Assembly: GCF_000172555.1 (NCBI RefSeq)
Contig: NZ_ABOX02000025.1
Location: forward strand, 1-64,000
DNA from: Pedosphaera parvula Ellin514
GTDB lineage: Bacteria > Verrucomicrobiota > Verrucomicrobiia > Limisphaerales > Pedosphaeraceae
DNA: 64,000 bases
Reading direction: 5' to 3'
The translations under genes and the position numbers were made by a program. Positions 27,587-36,104 of this stretch are shown here, piece by piece. Within the stretch, counting starts at the first letter, position 1. Each line of letters starts with the position of its first letter. A model generated the notes under the pieces. It did not search any database and had not been told where the DNA came from. It saw only the letters and a program-made list of their open reading frames with translations.

Positions 27587-28762
27587 TTAGACCTCACCAA
27601 TCCACTTACGATCGTCCCAAACCGCTTTCAATGAAGTAATATTGCGACTGTCGAAAACGTTTTTGGCCGCAGCGATGACCTTGCCTTTTTTGAGGTTGTT
27701 ATAGGCATCGCTGGCACTGATGGCCACGAACTGCATCACGCTCGGATCACGATAACAATCGATCATGCACTTGGTGCAACCGTCGCGGATGAGCTTGGAC
27801 TGATCAAAATCGTAGATGTTGCACATCGGCGTTTCCCACGCGTGGCAACGATACAAATTCAAGTTCCAATCGAGATAAAAATATTTGTGTCCGCCGAGGC
27901 AGCCAAACTTTTCCTTTTCCTTGCGGAGATGGCGCTGCATTTCGCTCAGTGATTCCGTGGGGTTCACCACTGGGAAACCGCTGTTTGCCTTCATCTGCTT
28001 GATTTTTTCAAACACAGCGATCAATTCATCCGTCTTGTAATTCACCAGGCTGGAATCGCTGAAGCTAAGATAGCTCGAAGCTAATGAGGTTAACGGATAG
28101 CTGAAGGTGCAGCTTTCAAAGCCAAGCGTTTTGAGAAAATCAGGGAGCTTCTCGTAATCGTCGATCAGCTTGCTCGCGGTAACGCTGGCGGTGGTTTGAA
28201 TCCCCAGCTTTTTGAAAACCTCATTCGCGTACTTGATCTTGCGGCAGACATCGGGAAGGCCACGGTTTTTCTCGTGCTTGATTATATCGTGCGAATCAAT
28301 CGACATGATGACGCTGCTCAAGCCATCGCTGGCAAGATCGCGCATATTCTGATCTGTCCAGAGCGAACCGTTGGTACAAATCATCGGGTGGATGCCCGAT
28401 TCAGCACAATAACGAACCATGGCGCGCAATTCCTTGTGAACCAGCGGTTCGCCACCCACAAACAGCATGTAGCCGATGTGGTTCTTGACCGAAATATCGA
28501 TGACGTCCTTCGCCTCCTTCAAGGTCACGCTACGCCGTTTTTTGGGATCGAATTTGTCCACGGCAAAACCGCAGAAATCGCACTTGGCATTGCAAATGTT
28601 CGTGATGGCGAACTGGAGGTATCCCGGGCCACCGTGGTCCAACACTTCACCGATCAGTTTGAAAGTGCTTTTCTTCGGCTTGACCACTGGCTTGGAAAAG
28701 TCAGGAGCCGCAGCGCTTGGGGCTCCGGTGCCATTGGGACGTTCTAAGGTCGGCGTGCTCAT
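27587..28762 (-). CDS. Radical SAM enzyme with HpnH-like C-terminal cysteine motif
   Basis: 391 aa from the ATG at 28762 (MSTPTLERP); the frame is open further upstream, but those 40 residues look like untranslated leader. The radical SAM cluster motif is CNAKCDFC (C57, C61, C64), with GGEP at about 103-106. Near the C-terminus, after YRCHAWETPMCNIY, comes GCTKCMIDCYRDPS, whose C-x2-C-x3-C spacing and flanks match RCENCMVHCGYDPS in the HpnH homologue at 32.6-34.0 kb. An auxiliary iron-sulfur cluster is therefore likely. The position 2.3 kb from the hpnJ/hpnH operon and the shared motif suggest a related lipid or hopanoid modification, but this is inference; the product is unknown. Confidence 0.88.
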   Translation of the reverse strand: MSTPTLERPNGTGAPSAAAPDFSKPVVKPKKSTFKLIGEVLDHGGPGYLQFAITNICNAKCDFCGFAVDKFDPKKRRSVTLKEAKDVIDISVKNHIGYMLFVGGEPLVHKELRAMVRYCAESGIHPMICTNGSLWTDQNMRDLASDGLSSVIMSIDSHDIIKHEKNRGLPDVCRKIKYANEVFKKLGIQTTASVTASKLIDDYEKLPDFLKTLGFESCTFSYPLTSLASSYLSFSDSSLVNYKTDELIAVFEKIKQMKANSGFPVVNPTESLSEMQRHLRKEKEKFGCLGGHKYFYLDWNLNLYRCHAWETPMCNIYDFDQSKLIRDGCTKCMIDCYRDPSVMQFVAISASDAYNNLKKGKVIAAAKNVFDSRNITSLKAVWDDRKWIGEV

Positions 28763-28953
28763 TGTAACAATTCTTCTGATTATGTCGTTGAAAACCAGTC
28801 GCTGGCAAACATTTACTGAACGCTCGCCGGATGGCAATGACATTACCTTTATGATGTACCACATCAGGCACAGACACGCCATAAAGAATAGGGTAAACTT
28901 GCAAACAACACTTGTTGAGTCGGGTTCTATGGTGTTTTCTGTCAGGGTTACCT

Positions 28954-30555
28954 ATGAAAAAAGGCATTTTCCGCCCCCTTGGAAGCATACTCATGGTTTC
29001 CCTGACGCTGCAGTTCTGCCCGTCAGTTGCCAAAGCAGCGGATCAACCGCAATGGGGGCAGGCCTGGTCACGGAACATGGTTTCGCAAGAAAAGGGATTG
29101 CCGGATACATTTGATCCGAAAACCGGGGCAAACATCAAATGGAAGGTCCCGATTGGAACCGAAACACATTCCACACCGATCGTTGCCGGAGGCCGGGTTT
29201 ATATCGGCACTAATAACGAGGAACCTCGTGATCCCAATCATAAGAGCGATTCCGGAGTTTTGATGTGCTTTGAGGAAAAAACCGGTGCGTTTTTATGGCA
29301 ATTGGTTGTGCCCAAGCGTGAAGAGGATATCTACCACGATTGGCCAAAGACCGGTTGGGCGTCACCTGTCACAGTGGAGGGCGACAGAGTTTATGTAGTA
29401 AGCAATCGTGGTGAGGTGATGTGCCTGGATGCAAAGGGCATGGCGAATGGAAACGACGGTCCTTACAAGGACGAAGCCGTTCACATGCTGCCGCGCCGCA
29501 CGAATGCACCTGTTGGCAATTCTGTGCCGCAACCCACCCAAAAGGATGGCGATATCATTTGGTTGTTTGATCTCACGAAAGAAGCTGGCATATGGTCGCA
29601 CGATGGTGCGCACAGCTCGATTCTGATTCACGGAGATTACCTGTATCTCAATAGCGGCACAGGTGTGGACAATACCCACAAACGCATTCGCACGCCGGAT
29701 GCCCCGAGCCTCGTTGTACTGAACAAAAAGACAGGCAAACTCGTGGCGCGCGATAACGAACACATCGCACCCGATATTTTTCATTGCACCTGGTCGTCGC
29801 CTTCGATGGGCGTGGTGAATGGTCGAGACCTGCTGTTCTTCTGCGCAGGAAACGGAATTGTTTTTGCCTTTGAGACGTTGACCAGCAATCGCGATAACCT
29901 GAATTTGTTTCCCAGATGGCTGAACCGCAACTCCCCTGCCCCAGCCTTCAAGATGTCTCCAAACCAGGTCCAGAAGCTGAAGAAGGTTTGGCAATTTGAT
30001 TTCGATCCGACAGCGCCAAAGCAGGACATTCACCGTTACCTGAGCAATCGCAAGGAAGGCCCCAGCGATTTTTATGGCATGCCGGTCTTTTATGAGAATC
30101 GGTTGTATGTCGCGGGCGGCGGTGATTTGTGGTGGGGCAAGAACGAAGCCTGGCTCAAGTGCATTGATGCGACGAAGTCAGGCGACATCACCACCAATGG
30201 ATTGATCTGGTCATACCCACTGCAGAAACATGTTTTGCCCACCCCGGCAATCAAGGATGGGCTCATCTTTATTGCGGATTGCGGACGCACGTTTCATTGC
30301 GTTGATGCCATAACCGGAAAGGCGTATTGGACGCAGGAAATCAAAGGGGAAATCTGGGCCTCGCCGCTCGTGGCCGATGGGAAGGTTTATTTGGGAACAC
30401 GCAGTGGAGAGATGTGGGTATTTGCTGCGAGCAAGGAAAAGAAAGTGTTGAGCACAATCGAAATGGGAAGTCCCATCAGTGGCACCGCCACTGCGGCCAA
30501 TGGAGTTCTCTTTGTCGCAACGATGAAGAATCTTTTTGCAGTGCAGAAACTGTAG
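28954..30555 (+). CDS. Secreted PQQ-binding-like beta-propeller protein
   Basis: 533 aa from the ATG at 28954 (AGGG upstream). A signal peptide ends near SVAKAADQ. The body carries blade motifs of the PQQ/WD-like quinoprotein family: GGRVYIGTNNE, GDRVYVVSNRGEVMCLDAKG, GDYLYLNSGTG, DGLIFIADCGRTFHCVDAIT, and near the end DGKVYLGTRSGEMWVFAASK. It lacks the C-terminal cytochrome domain and the catalytic Asp region of true quinoprotein alcohol dehydrogenases as far as can be seen, so it is probably a non-enzymatic propeller or scaffold. It is divergent from the radical SAM gene across ~190 bases. Confidence 0.87.
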   Translation: MKKGIFRPLGSILMVSLTLQFCPSVAKAADQPQWGQAWSRNMVSQEKGLPDTFDPKTGANIKWKVPIGTETHSTPIVAGGRVYIGTNNEEPRDPNHKSDSGVLMCFEEKTGAFLWQLVVPKREEDIYHDWPKTGWASPVTVEGDRVYVVSNRGEVMCLDAKGMANGNDGPYKDEAVHMLPRRTNAPVGNSVPQPTQKDGDIIWLFDLTKEAGIWSHDGAHSSILIHGDYLYLNSGTGVDNTHKRIRTPDAPSLVVLNKKTGKLVARDNEHIAPDIFHCTWSSPSMGVVNGRDLLFFCAGNGIVFAFETLTSNRDNLNLFPRWLNRNSPAPAFKMSPNQVQKLKKVWQFDFDPTAPKQDIHRYLSNRKEGPSDFYGMPVFYENRLYVAGGGDLWWGKNEAWLKCIDATKSGDITTNGLIWSYPLQKHVLPTPAIKDGLIFIADCGRTFHCVDAITGKAYWTQEIKGEIWASPLVADGKVYLGTRSGEMWVFAASKEKKVLSTIEMGSPISGTATAANGVLFVATMKNLFAVQKL

Positions 30556-30594
30556 ACCTATTTGCTTAAGGCAGCAGCTTGAGAAGAATGCAAA

Positions 30595-30954
30595 TCATCC
30601 TTCTTGATCGGGGGATGGGCTTTGCTTCGGAGCTGGCTGACAATACTCAATAAGGCCCTGCAGCATCTCCAACAATTGCGGCCCCAATTTCTGAGAATCA
30701 AGGACTCCATGAGCCACTGCCCAAGCGACATTCAATTGTAACTCACCGTAATTGTATTTCTTGTACAGATCAAAAGCCGGGCCCCTGTCCCAATCATGTA
30801 TGCGGATGGCGAGTTCGCCGCTGCTGACTTTTCCCTGCTTCCACTCGTCAAAAAGCGCGTCAACGGGGAGCAATGCACGGCGCAACTCTTCTTCGTGGGC
30901 CTGCATCGATAGCTCGCGCAGCTTTCGTTTTTCGCTTTTCGTAGGTTCGCGCAT
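30595..30954 (-). CDS. Small soluble helical protein of unknown function
   Basis: A 119-aa, mostly helical, charged protein starting MREPTKSEKRKLRELSMQ. The central part contains FDEWKQGKVSSGELAIRIHD and GPAFDLYKKYNYGE, a pattern I have the impression is widespread in bacteria without a named function. There is no signal peptide, membrane span or metal site. It lies downstream of hpnJ on the same strand but is separated by a hairpin terminator, so it is probably an independent unit. No function is proposed. Confidence 0.8.
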   Translation of the reverse strand: MREPTKSEKRKLRELSMQAHEEELRRALLPVDALFDEWKQGKVSSGELAIRIHDWDRGPAFDLYKKYNYGELQLNVAWAVAHGVLDSQKLGPQLLEMLQGLIEYCQPAPKQSPSPDQEG

Positions 30955-30969
30955 AAGAGCTTAAAGAAA

Positions 30970-31001
30970 TCGGCACAATCTTAATGATTGTGCCGAAATT
31001 T
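30970..31001. terminator. Bidirectional-type hairpin between hpnJ and the 119-aa gene
   Basis: TCGGCACAATC (30970-30980) and GATTGTGCCGA (30986-30996) form a perfect 11-bp stem with a TTAAT loop. In minus-strand direction, the direction of hpnJ, it is followed by TTTCTTTAAG; in plus direction by AATTTTTATCC. It most likely ends the lipoprotein-hpnH-hpnJ transcript. Confidence 0.8.
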
Positions 31002-31050
31002 TTATCCAACAATGCTACTTACCCTGTTCAACAGGGAACCCATCACGCCC

Positions 31051-32502
31051 TTAAGCAGCAGAGGCAGCCTTGGAGGCGGCCAGATCAGTGCGGCGCTGGG
31101 CCATGGTGGTGAAGAATTCGTAGCCTTCGCGCAAACGGCGCACGCAGACGTTCTTGTCTTCCAACATGGTCTTGATGATGCGGAGAATCGGCTTCGGCCG
31201 AAGATAATAACGGCGATAGAATTTTTCGACCGATTCAAAAATTTCATCCTTGCTCAAGCCAGGATAGGCGAGTGTGGACTGTTGGATGCCATCATCGTGG
31301 ATGATGTCGGTCTTGTCCTTCTTCGCAAACCAGCCGTTTTGACGGGCCATTTCATACAACTCAGTGCCAGGATAAGGAGCAGCAAGCGAAACCTGGATGC
31401 TGAACACGTCGAGGTCCATCGCATAACGGATGGTTTCTTCGATGGTTTCCTTGGTTTCGACCGGCAACCCGAGAATGAAGGTGCCGTGGATGATTACGCC
31501 CAATTCCTTGCAGGCCTTGGTAAATTTCTTGGCTTCCTCAATGTTGATGCCCTTCTTGATGCGATCAAGAATCTGCTGATTGCCTGATTCATAACCGACA
31601 AGGAACAGGCGGAGACCGCAATCCTTCATCAGCTTAATGGTCTCGTAATTGACGTTCGCGCGACTGTTGCACGACCAGGTCATGCCGAGAGTCTTGAGTT
31701 TCTGTGCGATCTCACGAGCGCGAGGCAGGTTCGCGGTAAAGGTGTCGTCATCGAAGAAAAACTCCTCCACTTGCGGGAACAATTTCTTGGCATGAGCCAT
31801 TTCAGCGGCAACGTTCTCAGGGGAACGGACGCGATATTTATGACCGCCAATGGTTTGCGGCCAGAGGCAGAAAGTGCATTGTGCCGGGCAACCACGACCG
31901 GTGTAGAGCGAGAGATAAGGATCCTTCAGATAGCCGATGGAATATTTCTCGATCTGCAAATCGCGCTTATAAACGTCGGTCACCCAGGGAAGCGCGTCCA
32001 TGTCCGGAATCAATTCACGTTCCGGATTGTGAACAATCTTGCCCTCTTTCCAGAAGGAGAGACCGTTGACTTCGGATAGCGGGCGGCCTTCGGCAACTTC
32101 CTTGCAAGTAAAATCAAACTCTTTGCGGCCAACCCAATCAATTGCTTGCGAGGCCTTCAACGTTTCGGTCGGCAAAACCGCCGCGTGGGCGCCGACAAAG
32201 CCGATGGTGGTGCCAGGCCTTTGCGATTTGATGGCTTCGGCCACCTTGGAGTCGTTTTTCAACGACGGGGTGGAGGTATGGATGATGACGTGGTCGTAAT
32301 TCTTCGCCTCGGCCAGACAGGCTTTGACATCGATGTCATGCGGTGGGCAATCCATCAATTTGCTGTTCGGAACCAGAGCGGCGGGCTGAGCCAGCCAGGT
32401 TGGATACCAGAACGAGCGGATTTCGCGTTTGGCTTGGTAGCGCGCGCCGGCGCCACCGTCGAAACCATCAAATGATGGAGGGCTTAAGAACAGGGTCTTC
32501 AT
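31051..32502 (-). CDS. hpnJ: Hopanoid radical SAM protein HpnJ
   Basis: A 483-aa B12-binding-type radical SAM enzyme. The N-terminal ~140 residues form the cobalamin-binding-like domain (MKTLFLSPPSFDGFDGGAGA, GTTIGFVGAHAAVLPTETLK). The iron-sulfur motif is CPAQCTFC (C205, C209, C212) within YTGRGCPAQCTFCLWPQTI. The C-terminal half carries VEEFFFDDDTFTANLPRARE, LVGYESGNQQILDRIKKGI and IIHGTFILGLPVETKETIEE, typical of HpnJ. In hopanoid producers HpnJ converts the glucosaminyl-type head group of bacteriohopanetetrol to the cyclitol ether by ring contraction. It follows hpnH by 90 bases on the same strand. The C-terminal Ala/Ser tail is unremarkable. Confidence 0.92.
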   Translation of the reverse strand: MKTLFLSPPSFDGFDGGAGARYQAKREIRSFWYPTWLAQPAALVPNSKLMDCPPHDIDVKACLAEAKNYDHVIIHTSTPSLKNDSKVAEAIKSQRPGTTIGFVGAHAAVLPTETLKASQAIDWVGRKEFDFTCKEVAEGRPLSEVNGLSFWKEGKIVHNPERELIPDMDALPWVTDVYKRDLQIEKYSIGYLKDPYLSLYTGRGCPAQCTFCLWPQTIGGHKYRVRSPENVAAEMAHAKKLFPQVEEFFFDDDTFTANLPRAREIAQKLKTLGMTWSCNSRANVNYETIKLMKDCGLRLFLVGYESGNQQILDRIKKGINIEEAKKFTKACKELGVIIHGTFILGLPVETKETIEETIRYAMDLDVFSIQVSLAAPYPGTELYEMARQNGWFAKKDKTDIIHDDGIQQSTLAYPGLSKDEIFESVEKFYRRYYLRPKPILRIIKTMLEDKNVCVRRLREGYEFFTTMAQRRTDLAASKAASAA

Positions 32503-32592
32503 TCGTAATTAAAATTGTGCTTCTGATTGCAGTTAACTTGTTGAGCAATTACGCCCAAGTATGGAAATCCAATACCGCCAACATGGCGCGGC

Positions 32593-34008
32593 TTAAGAAT
32601 CCTTCTTAATCTTCGCCAGCAACTCATCCCGCTGAGTTGTGTCGCCAGTGCCGCAGCTTCCACCGCCAGCAGCATGGTCATGATTATGCGGTTCTTCACG
32701 ACGCGAGAAAACGGATTGGGCTCCGTTCATTGCGGCACGAGGCGAATTGATGGCGGCCTTGGCTTCGGCCAGATGGCCTTTGCCGATGGACGTGCCGTTG
32801 AAAGCGTTTACCTTCGCACCTTCACGGTAAGGCTTGGGCTTGGCACCGAAATTATATTTAATGTTCTTCCAGGTGTCGCCCTTTTGATAGTTGGTGCCGA
32901 GTGCGCCGCTGGGATCGTAACCGCAATGAACCATGCAGTTTTCACAGCGAGGATCACGGGCCACACCGTCCACCACACCGTATTTGTTCCACTCGACCTT
33001 CTCCAACATTTCCTGGTATTTCGGATAATGACCATCGGTCATCAAATAGCAGGGAGCTTTCCAACCGCGGATGTTGCGGGTGGGAATGGCCCAGGCAGTG
33101 CAGGTCAATTCACGTTTGCCAGCGAGGAACTCCTGATAAACTGGGGTCCCGAAGATGGTGAAGCGTTCGCCCCATTCCTGGATTTTCTTGAATTTCTCGC
33201 GAGTCATCGCGCGGGTCAGGAAGAAATCTTCCGGCTGCCGACCGAGGCGCTTGACCATGTCCTTCTTCGCCGCATCGTAATCGTAGCCTGGAGAAATGGT
33301 ATGACCATCGACTTCGAGCGAAGAGAAATACTCGAACATATTTTCGAGTTCCTTGACTTCGGTTTCCTTATAGACGGTGGTGTTGGTGGCGACTTGATAG
33401 CCAAGAATCTTGGCCATCTTGATGGCTTCGACGCATTCCTTGAAGACGCCTTCACGTTCAACGATCAAGTCATGAGTATATTCCAAACCGTCGACATGGA
33501 CATTCCAATACTGCCAGGTGCTTGGGCGGATGACAGGCTTGCCGTCGTTCTTGCCCTTGCGAATGGTTTCCGCATCCTTTTCAGTGATGAGCTTTTCCAC
33601 CAGCAGCTTTACGACCTTTGTCTCGATTTCCGGACTATACGCAGCGGCAAGGTAATCGCGCATTTTCTTCCGCATGAACATGCCGTTCGTGCAGATGTAA
33701 ACGATGCGGCCTTGCTTGAGGATGCCGTCGACCAACTCTTCGATCTTGGGATAGATCAGGGGTTCGCCACCACAAATGGAAACCATGGGCGCATCACACT
33801 CCTGAGCCGAGCCAAGACAATCCTCCAAGGACATCATGTCCTTAAGACTGGTGGAGTACTCGCGAATACGACCGCACCCAGTGCAGGTCAGATTGCAGGT
33901 ATGAAGTGGTTCGAGTTGCAGCACCATGGCGAACTTTGGGGTGCGCAACATCTTATGTTTAATGATATGCCTGGCGATTTTAGCCGTCAGGGCTAAAGGA
34001 AAACGCAT
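32593..34008 (-). CDS. hpnH: Adenosylhopane-forming radical SAM protein HpnH, extended form
   Basis: HpnH joins a 5'-deoxyadenosyl group to diploptene to give adenosylhopane, the first step of C35 hopanoid synthesis. The radical SAM motif is C38-x3-C42-x2-C45 (HTCNLTCTGCGR), with GGEP at 80-83. Other family signatures are WNVHVDGLEYTHD, GYQVATNTTVYK, SPGYDYDAAK, AIPTRNIRGWKAPCYLM and the C-terminal C355-x2-C358-x3-C362 (RCENCMVHCGYDP). At 471 aa it is longer than the ~330-390 aa I expect. A charged insert of about 45 residues lies at 120-167, and a ~80-residue tail beyond 389 carries HNHDH and a nearby Cys (SCG), a possible metal site. It is the second gene of the lipoprotein-hpnH-hpnJ unit. 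Confidence 0.92.
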   Translation of the reverse strand: MRFPLALTAKIARHIIKHKMLRTPKFAMVLQLEPLHTCNLTCTGCGRIREYSTSLKDMMSLEDCLGSAQECDAPMVSICGGEPLIYPKIEELVDGILKQGRIVYICTNGMFMRKKMRDYLAAAYSPEIETKVVKLLVEKLITEKDAETIRKGKNDGKPVIRPSTWQYWNVHVDGLEYTHDLIVEREGVFKECVEAIKMAKILGYQVATNTTVYKETEVKELENMFEYFSSLEVDGHTISPGYDYDAAKKDMVKRLGRQPEDFFLTRAMTREKFKKIQEWGERFTIFGTPVYQEFLAGKRELTCTAWAIPTRNIRGWKAPCYLMTDGHYPKYQEMLEKVEWNKYGVVDGVARDPRCENCMVHCGYDPSGALGTNYQKGDTWKNIKYNFGAKPKPYREGAKVNAFNGTSIGKGHLAEAKAAINSPRAAMNGAQSVFSRREEPHNHDHAAGGGSCGTGDTTQRDELLAKIKKDS

Positions 34009-34016
34009 AGTTATTT

Positions 34017-34226
34017 CTATTGGGCTAGAGCCACTTGCTGAACTGGCTCAGATAAGGGAACAGTACTATCTGGCGTAGGCTTTTGCGGTTCGACCTTGAG
34101 CAAACCGGGTAAAAAGAATGAAGCGGGTGATACACTATGGGACGCACTAAAGCCACCGCATCCCGAAGCCAGCAGTAAAACCGCGGGCAGAATAACGAAA
34201 ATCGAATATTTACATTTAAACTTCAC
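34017..34226 (-). CDS. Small putative lipoprotein upstream of hpnH
   Basis: A 69-aa protein with a basic start (MKFKCKY), a hydrophobic core (SIFVILPAVLLLAS) and a lipobox LLASGC followed by GG, so signal peptidase II processing is predicted after Ser-Gly. The mature part is ~45 residues, Pro/Ser/Val-rich, without a domain. It ends 8 bases before the hpnH start and is probably the first gene of that operon. Its 5' part overlaps an open frame on the opposite strand (34096 onward); I place that neighbour's start at 34255, which removes the overlap. A role in the envelope, possibly with hopanoids, is inferred only from position. Confidence 0.65.
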   Translation of the reverse strand: MKFKCKYSIFVILPAVLLLASGCGGFSASHSVSPASFFLPGLLKVEPQKPTPDSTVPLSEPVQQVALAQ

Positions 34227-34254
34227 TCAGTACTCCAGTATAGATTCTGTCTTT

Positions 34255-35130
34255 ATGTTAGCAACACCTAATTCTTTGGGTAGAGCACCTACCCTAAAGG
34301 CTTCAAACGTTTCCAAAACCCATGGTTTGAACACCATCGGGGTGTGCTGGTTGCTAACCGTTTGCCTGTTGAACGCCGCTTTTTCTAAAAATTGCTTCGC
34401 TGAAACCAACTCCGCTGCAATCGTCACAGAGGAAACAACAGCAGACTTTGCAAGAAGAGCTCAAACCATCTATGAAGATGCAAAGGCTCATTATCATTCC
34501 TCCCCGAATGATCTGGAAGCCGCGTGGCAGTTCGGGCGCGCCAGTTATGATTGGGCGGATTACGCGAAGTCGAAACGTCAACGAGCAGAGATTGCGCAGG
34601 AAGGCATCGCTGCCACTCAAAAAGTGGTGGACCACCAGCCTGATTTGGCACAAGGACATTATTACCTGGCGATGAATCTGGGCCAGTTGGCACAAACGAA
34701 GGAACTTGGGGCATTGAGGCTGGTGTCCAGGATGGAGGGAGAGTTCAAGACCGCTTTGAGTCTGAACCCTGATCTGGATTACGCAGGACCGGATCGCAAC
34801 CTTGGGCTGCTTTATCATGAAGCACCGGGTTGGCCGGCGAGCGTCGGCAGTAAGAGCAAGGCGAAGTTGCATTTGACTGCAGCTGCCAAGCGAGCACCAC
34901 AATATCCCGAGAACCTGCTGAATTTGATCGAAGCTTATCTGAGTTGGGGAGACCGAAGCGGTGCGTTGCGCGAGCTCAAGGTTTTGGATCAGAACTGGGA
35001 TGATGCCAGAAAGCAATTTACTGGTGAACAGTGGAATTCCAGCTGGGTGGATTGGAAGAAGCGCCGCGAAGTCGACGCTCGAAAGGCAAATGATCTTCCC
35101 CGGAATACTTCACCGCACGAGAAGCCGTAA
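34255..35130 (+). CDS. Exported TPR-like protein
   Basis: 291 aa from the ATG at 34255 (MLATPNSLG), chosen because it gives a signal-like segment (TIGVCWLLTVCLLNAAFS) and avoids overlap with the lipoprotein gene on the other strand; the frame is open to 34096. No clear ribosome-binding site is seen. The mature part has helical repeats of TPR type: LEAAWQFGRASYDWADYA, QPDLAQGHYYLAMNLGQLAQ, NPDLDYAGPDRNLGLLYHEA, YPENLLNLIEAYLSWGDRSG. Similar proteins carry TPR solenoids used for protein binding. It is convergent with ispE and divergent from the hpnH operon, so the 28 bases between 34226 and 34255 plus nearby coding sequence must hold both start regions. Confidence 0.8.
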   Translation: MLATPNSLGRAPTLKASNVSKTHGLNTIGVCWLLTVCLLNAAFSKNCFAETNSAAIVTEETTADFARRAQTIYEDAKAHYHSSPNDLEAAWQFGRASYDWADYAKSKRQRAEIAQEGIAATQKVVDHQPDLAQGHYYLAMNLGQLAQTKELGALRLVSRMEGEFKTALSLNPDLDYAGPDRNLGLLYHEAPGWPASVGSKSKAKLHLTAAAKRAPQYPENLLNLIEAYLSWGDRSGALRELKVLDQNWDDARKQFTGEQWNSSWVDWKKRREVDARKANDLPRNTSPHEKP

Positions 35131-35175
35131 TCTCCGTCGCCATGTCAGCGGCGATCTGCGACGTCGAAAATCATT

Positions 35176-36054
35176 TTACACCGGAACTACTGCCGTCCAA
35201 ACAGCGGCGCCGAATTTCACTTTAAATCTTTCCAGCAATTTTTCGGCTGCGGATTGGCTGTTGATCAGGGCGAAGGTGGTTGAACCACTGCCCGACATCA
35301 AAGTGGCGGCAGCGCCATGCTCACGCAAAAATTCCTGATACAGCGCGAGGATGGGATATTTGTCCAGGGCCGGAGCTTCCAGTGAGTTATAGAACTCCCT
35401 GCCCGCAGTCTGCAAATCGGATGTTTGCAGGAGTTGAATCAACTTTTCGGCACGACCGGGCTGGCCATTCAACGCGGCCGGAAAACGCGCCAGATTCTGA
35501 TAGGCCCAAGGTGTGGAAATGCCAAAACCGGGATGAATCAGGATAAAAAATGATCCACGCATCGCAGGAAAAAAATCGAGCGAGGTGACTTTTTCACCAC
35601 GTCCCTTGGCCAGGGCAGGTTTCGCCTGGAGAAAGAAGTTGATGTCTGAACCCAGGCTGGCAGCCAGGGTATCGAGCTTTTCGGGCGAAAGCGGATTATC
35701 GAAGAGTTCGTTCAATCCGAGCAAGGTCGTTGCGGCATTGCCACTGCCGCCACCGAGGCCGGCGGCCTGGGGAATCCGTTTTTCCAAATGAATCCGGACC
35801 CCTTCGGAGATCCCGGTTGCCTGGAGGAAGGCTGTGGCAGCGCGGTGAACCAGATTTTGCGAATCTGTGGGCAATGTGGCATCACTGCAGGTTAATTCGA
35901 GTTGCTGACCGGTGCGGGAAAAATCGAGGCGATCAAAAAAATTGACCGGATGCATCAAGGTTTCCAACTCATGAAAGCCATCGGGACGCTTGCCGAGAAT
36001 GCTCAGCAGCAGATTCACCTTGCAGGGAGATTGTTTTTGCAGCAGTGCAGGCAT
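35176..36054 (-). CDS. ispE: 4-diphosphocytidyl-2-C-methyl-D-erythritol kinase
   Basis: A GHMP kinase of 292 aa from the ATG at 36054. It phosphorylates CDP-methylerythritol in the MEP pathway to isopentenyl diphosphate. Signatures are CKVNLLLSILGKRPDGFHEL at the N-terminus, the ATP-binding glycine loop PQAAGLGGGSGNAATTLLGL, and the C-terminal MSGSGSTTFALI. The TTG at 36069 that would lengthen it lies in a hairpin and is improbable. Upstream, a terminator-like stem with its T-run ends directly at the start codon, so the leader is unusual and no Shine-Dalgarno sequence is visible. It supplies isoprenoid precursors, including those for the hopanoids modified by HpnH and HpnJ. Confidence 0.95.
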   Translation of the reverse strand: MPALLQKQSPCKVNLLLSILGKRPDGFHELETLMHPVNFFDRLDFSRTGQQLELTCSDATLPTDSQNLVHRAATAFLQATGISEGVRIHLEKRIPQAAGLGGGSGNAATTLLGLNELFDNPLSPEKLDTLAASLGSDINFFLQAKPALAKGRGEKVTSLDFFPAMRGSFFILIHPGFGISTPWAYQNLARFPAALNGQPGRAEKLIQLLQTSDLQTAGREFYNSLEAPALDKYPILALYQEFLREHGAAATLMSGSGSTTFALINSQSAAEKLLERFKVKFGAAVWTAVVPV

Positions 36055-36086
36055 AAAAAAAAGCGCCAACAGAAAAATGTTGGCGC
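36055..36086 (-). terminator. Terminator-like hairpin touching the ispE start codon
   Basis: In minus-strand direction GCGCCAAC (36086-36079), an 8-base loop and GTTGGCGC (36070-36063) form a perfect 8-bp stem, followed by TTTTTTTT (36062-36055) and immediately the ATG of ispE. It can end the transcript of the upstream lipoprotein gene or act as an attenuator of ispE. The plus-strand copy is followed by GTTTTAGG. Confidence 0.82.
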
Positions 36087-36104
36087 GTTTTAGGAAAAGG
36101 TTTC

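Noticed and set aside
32674-33996. 440-codon plus-strand frame
   Set aside because: It is an exact shadow of hpnH, which carries all radical SAM motifs on the other strand.
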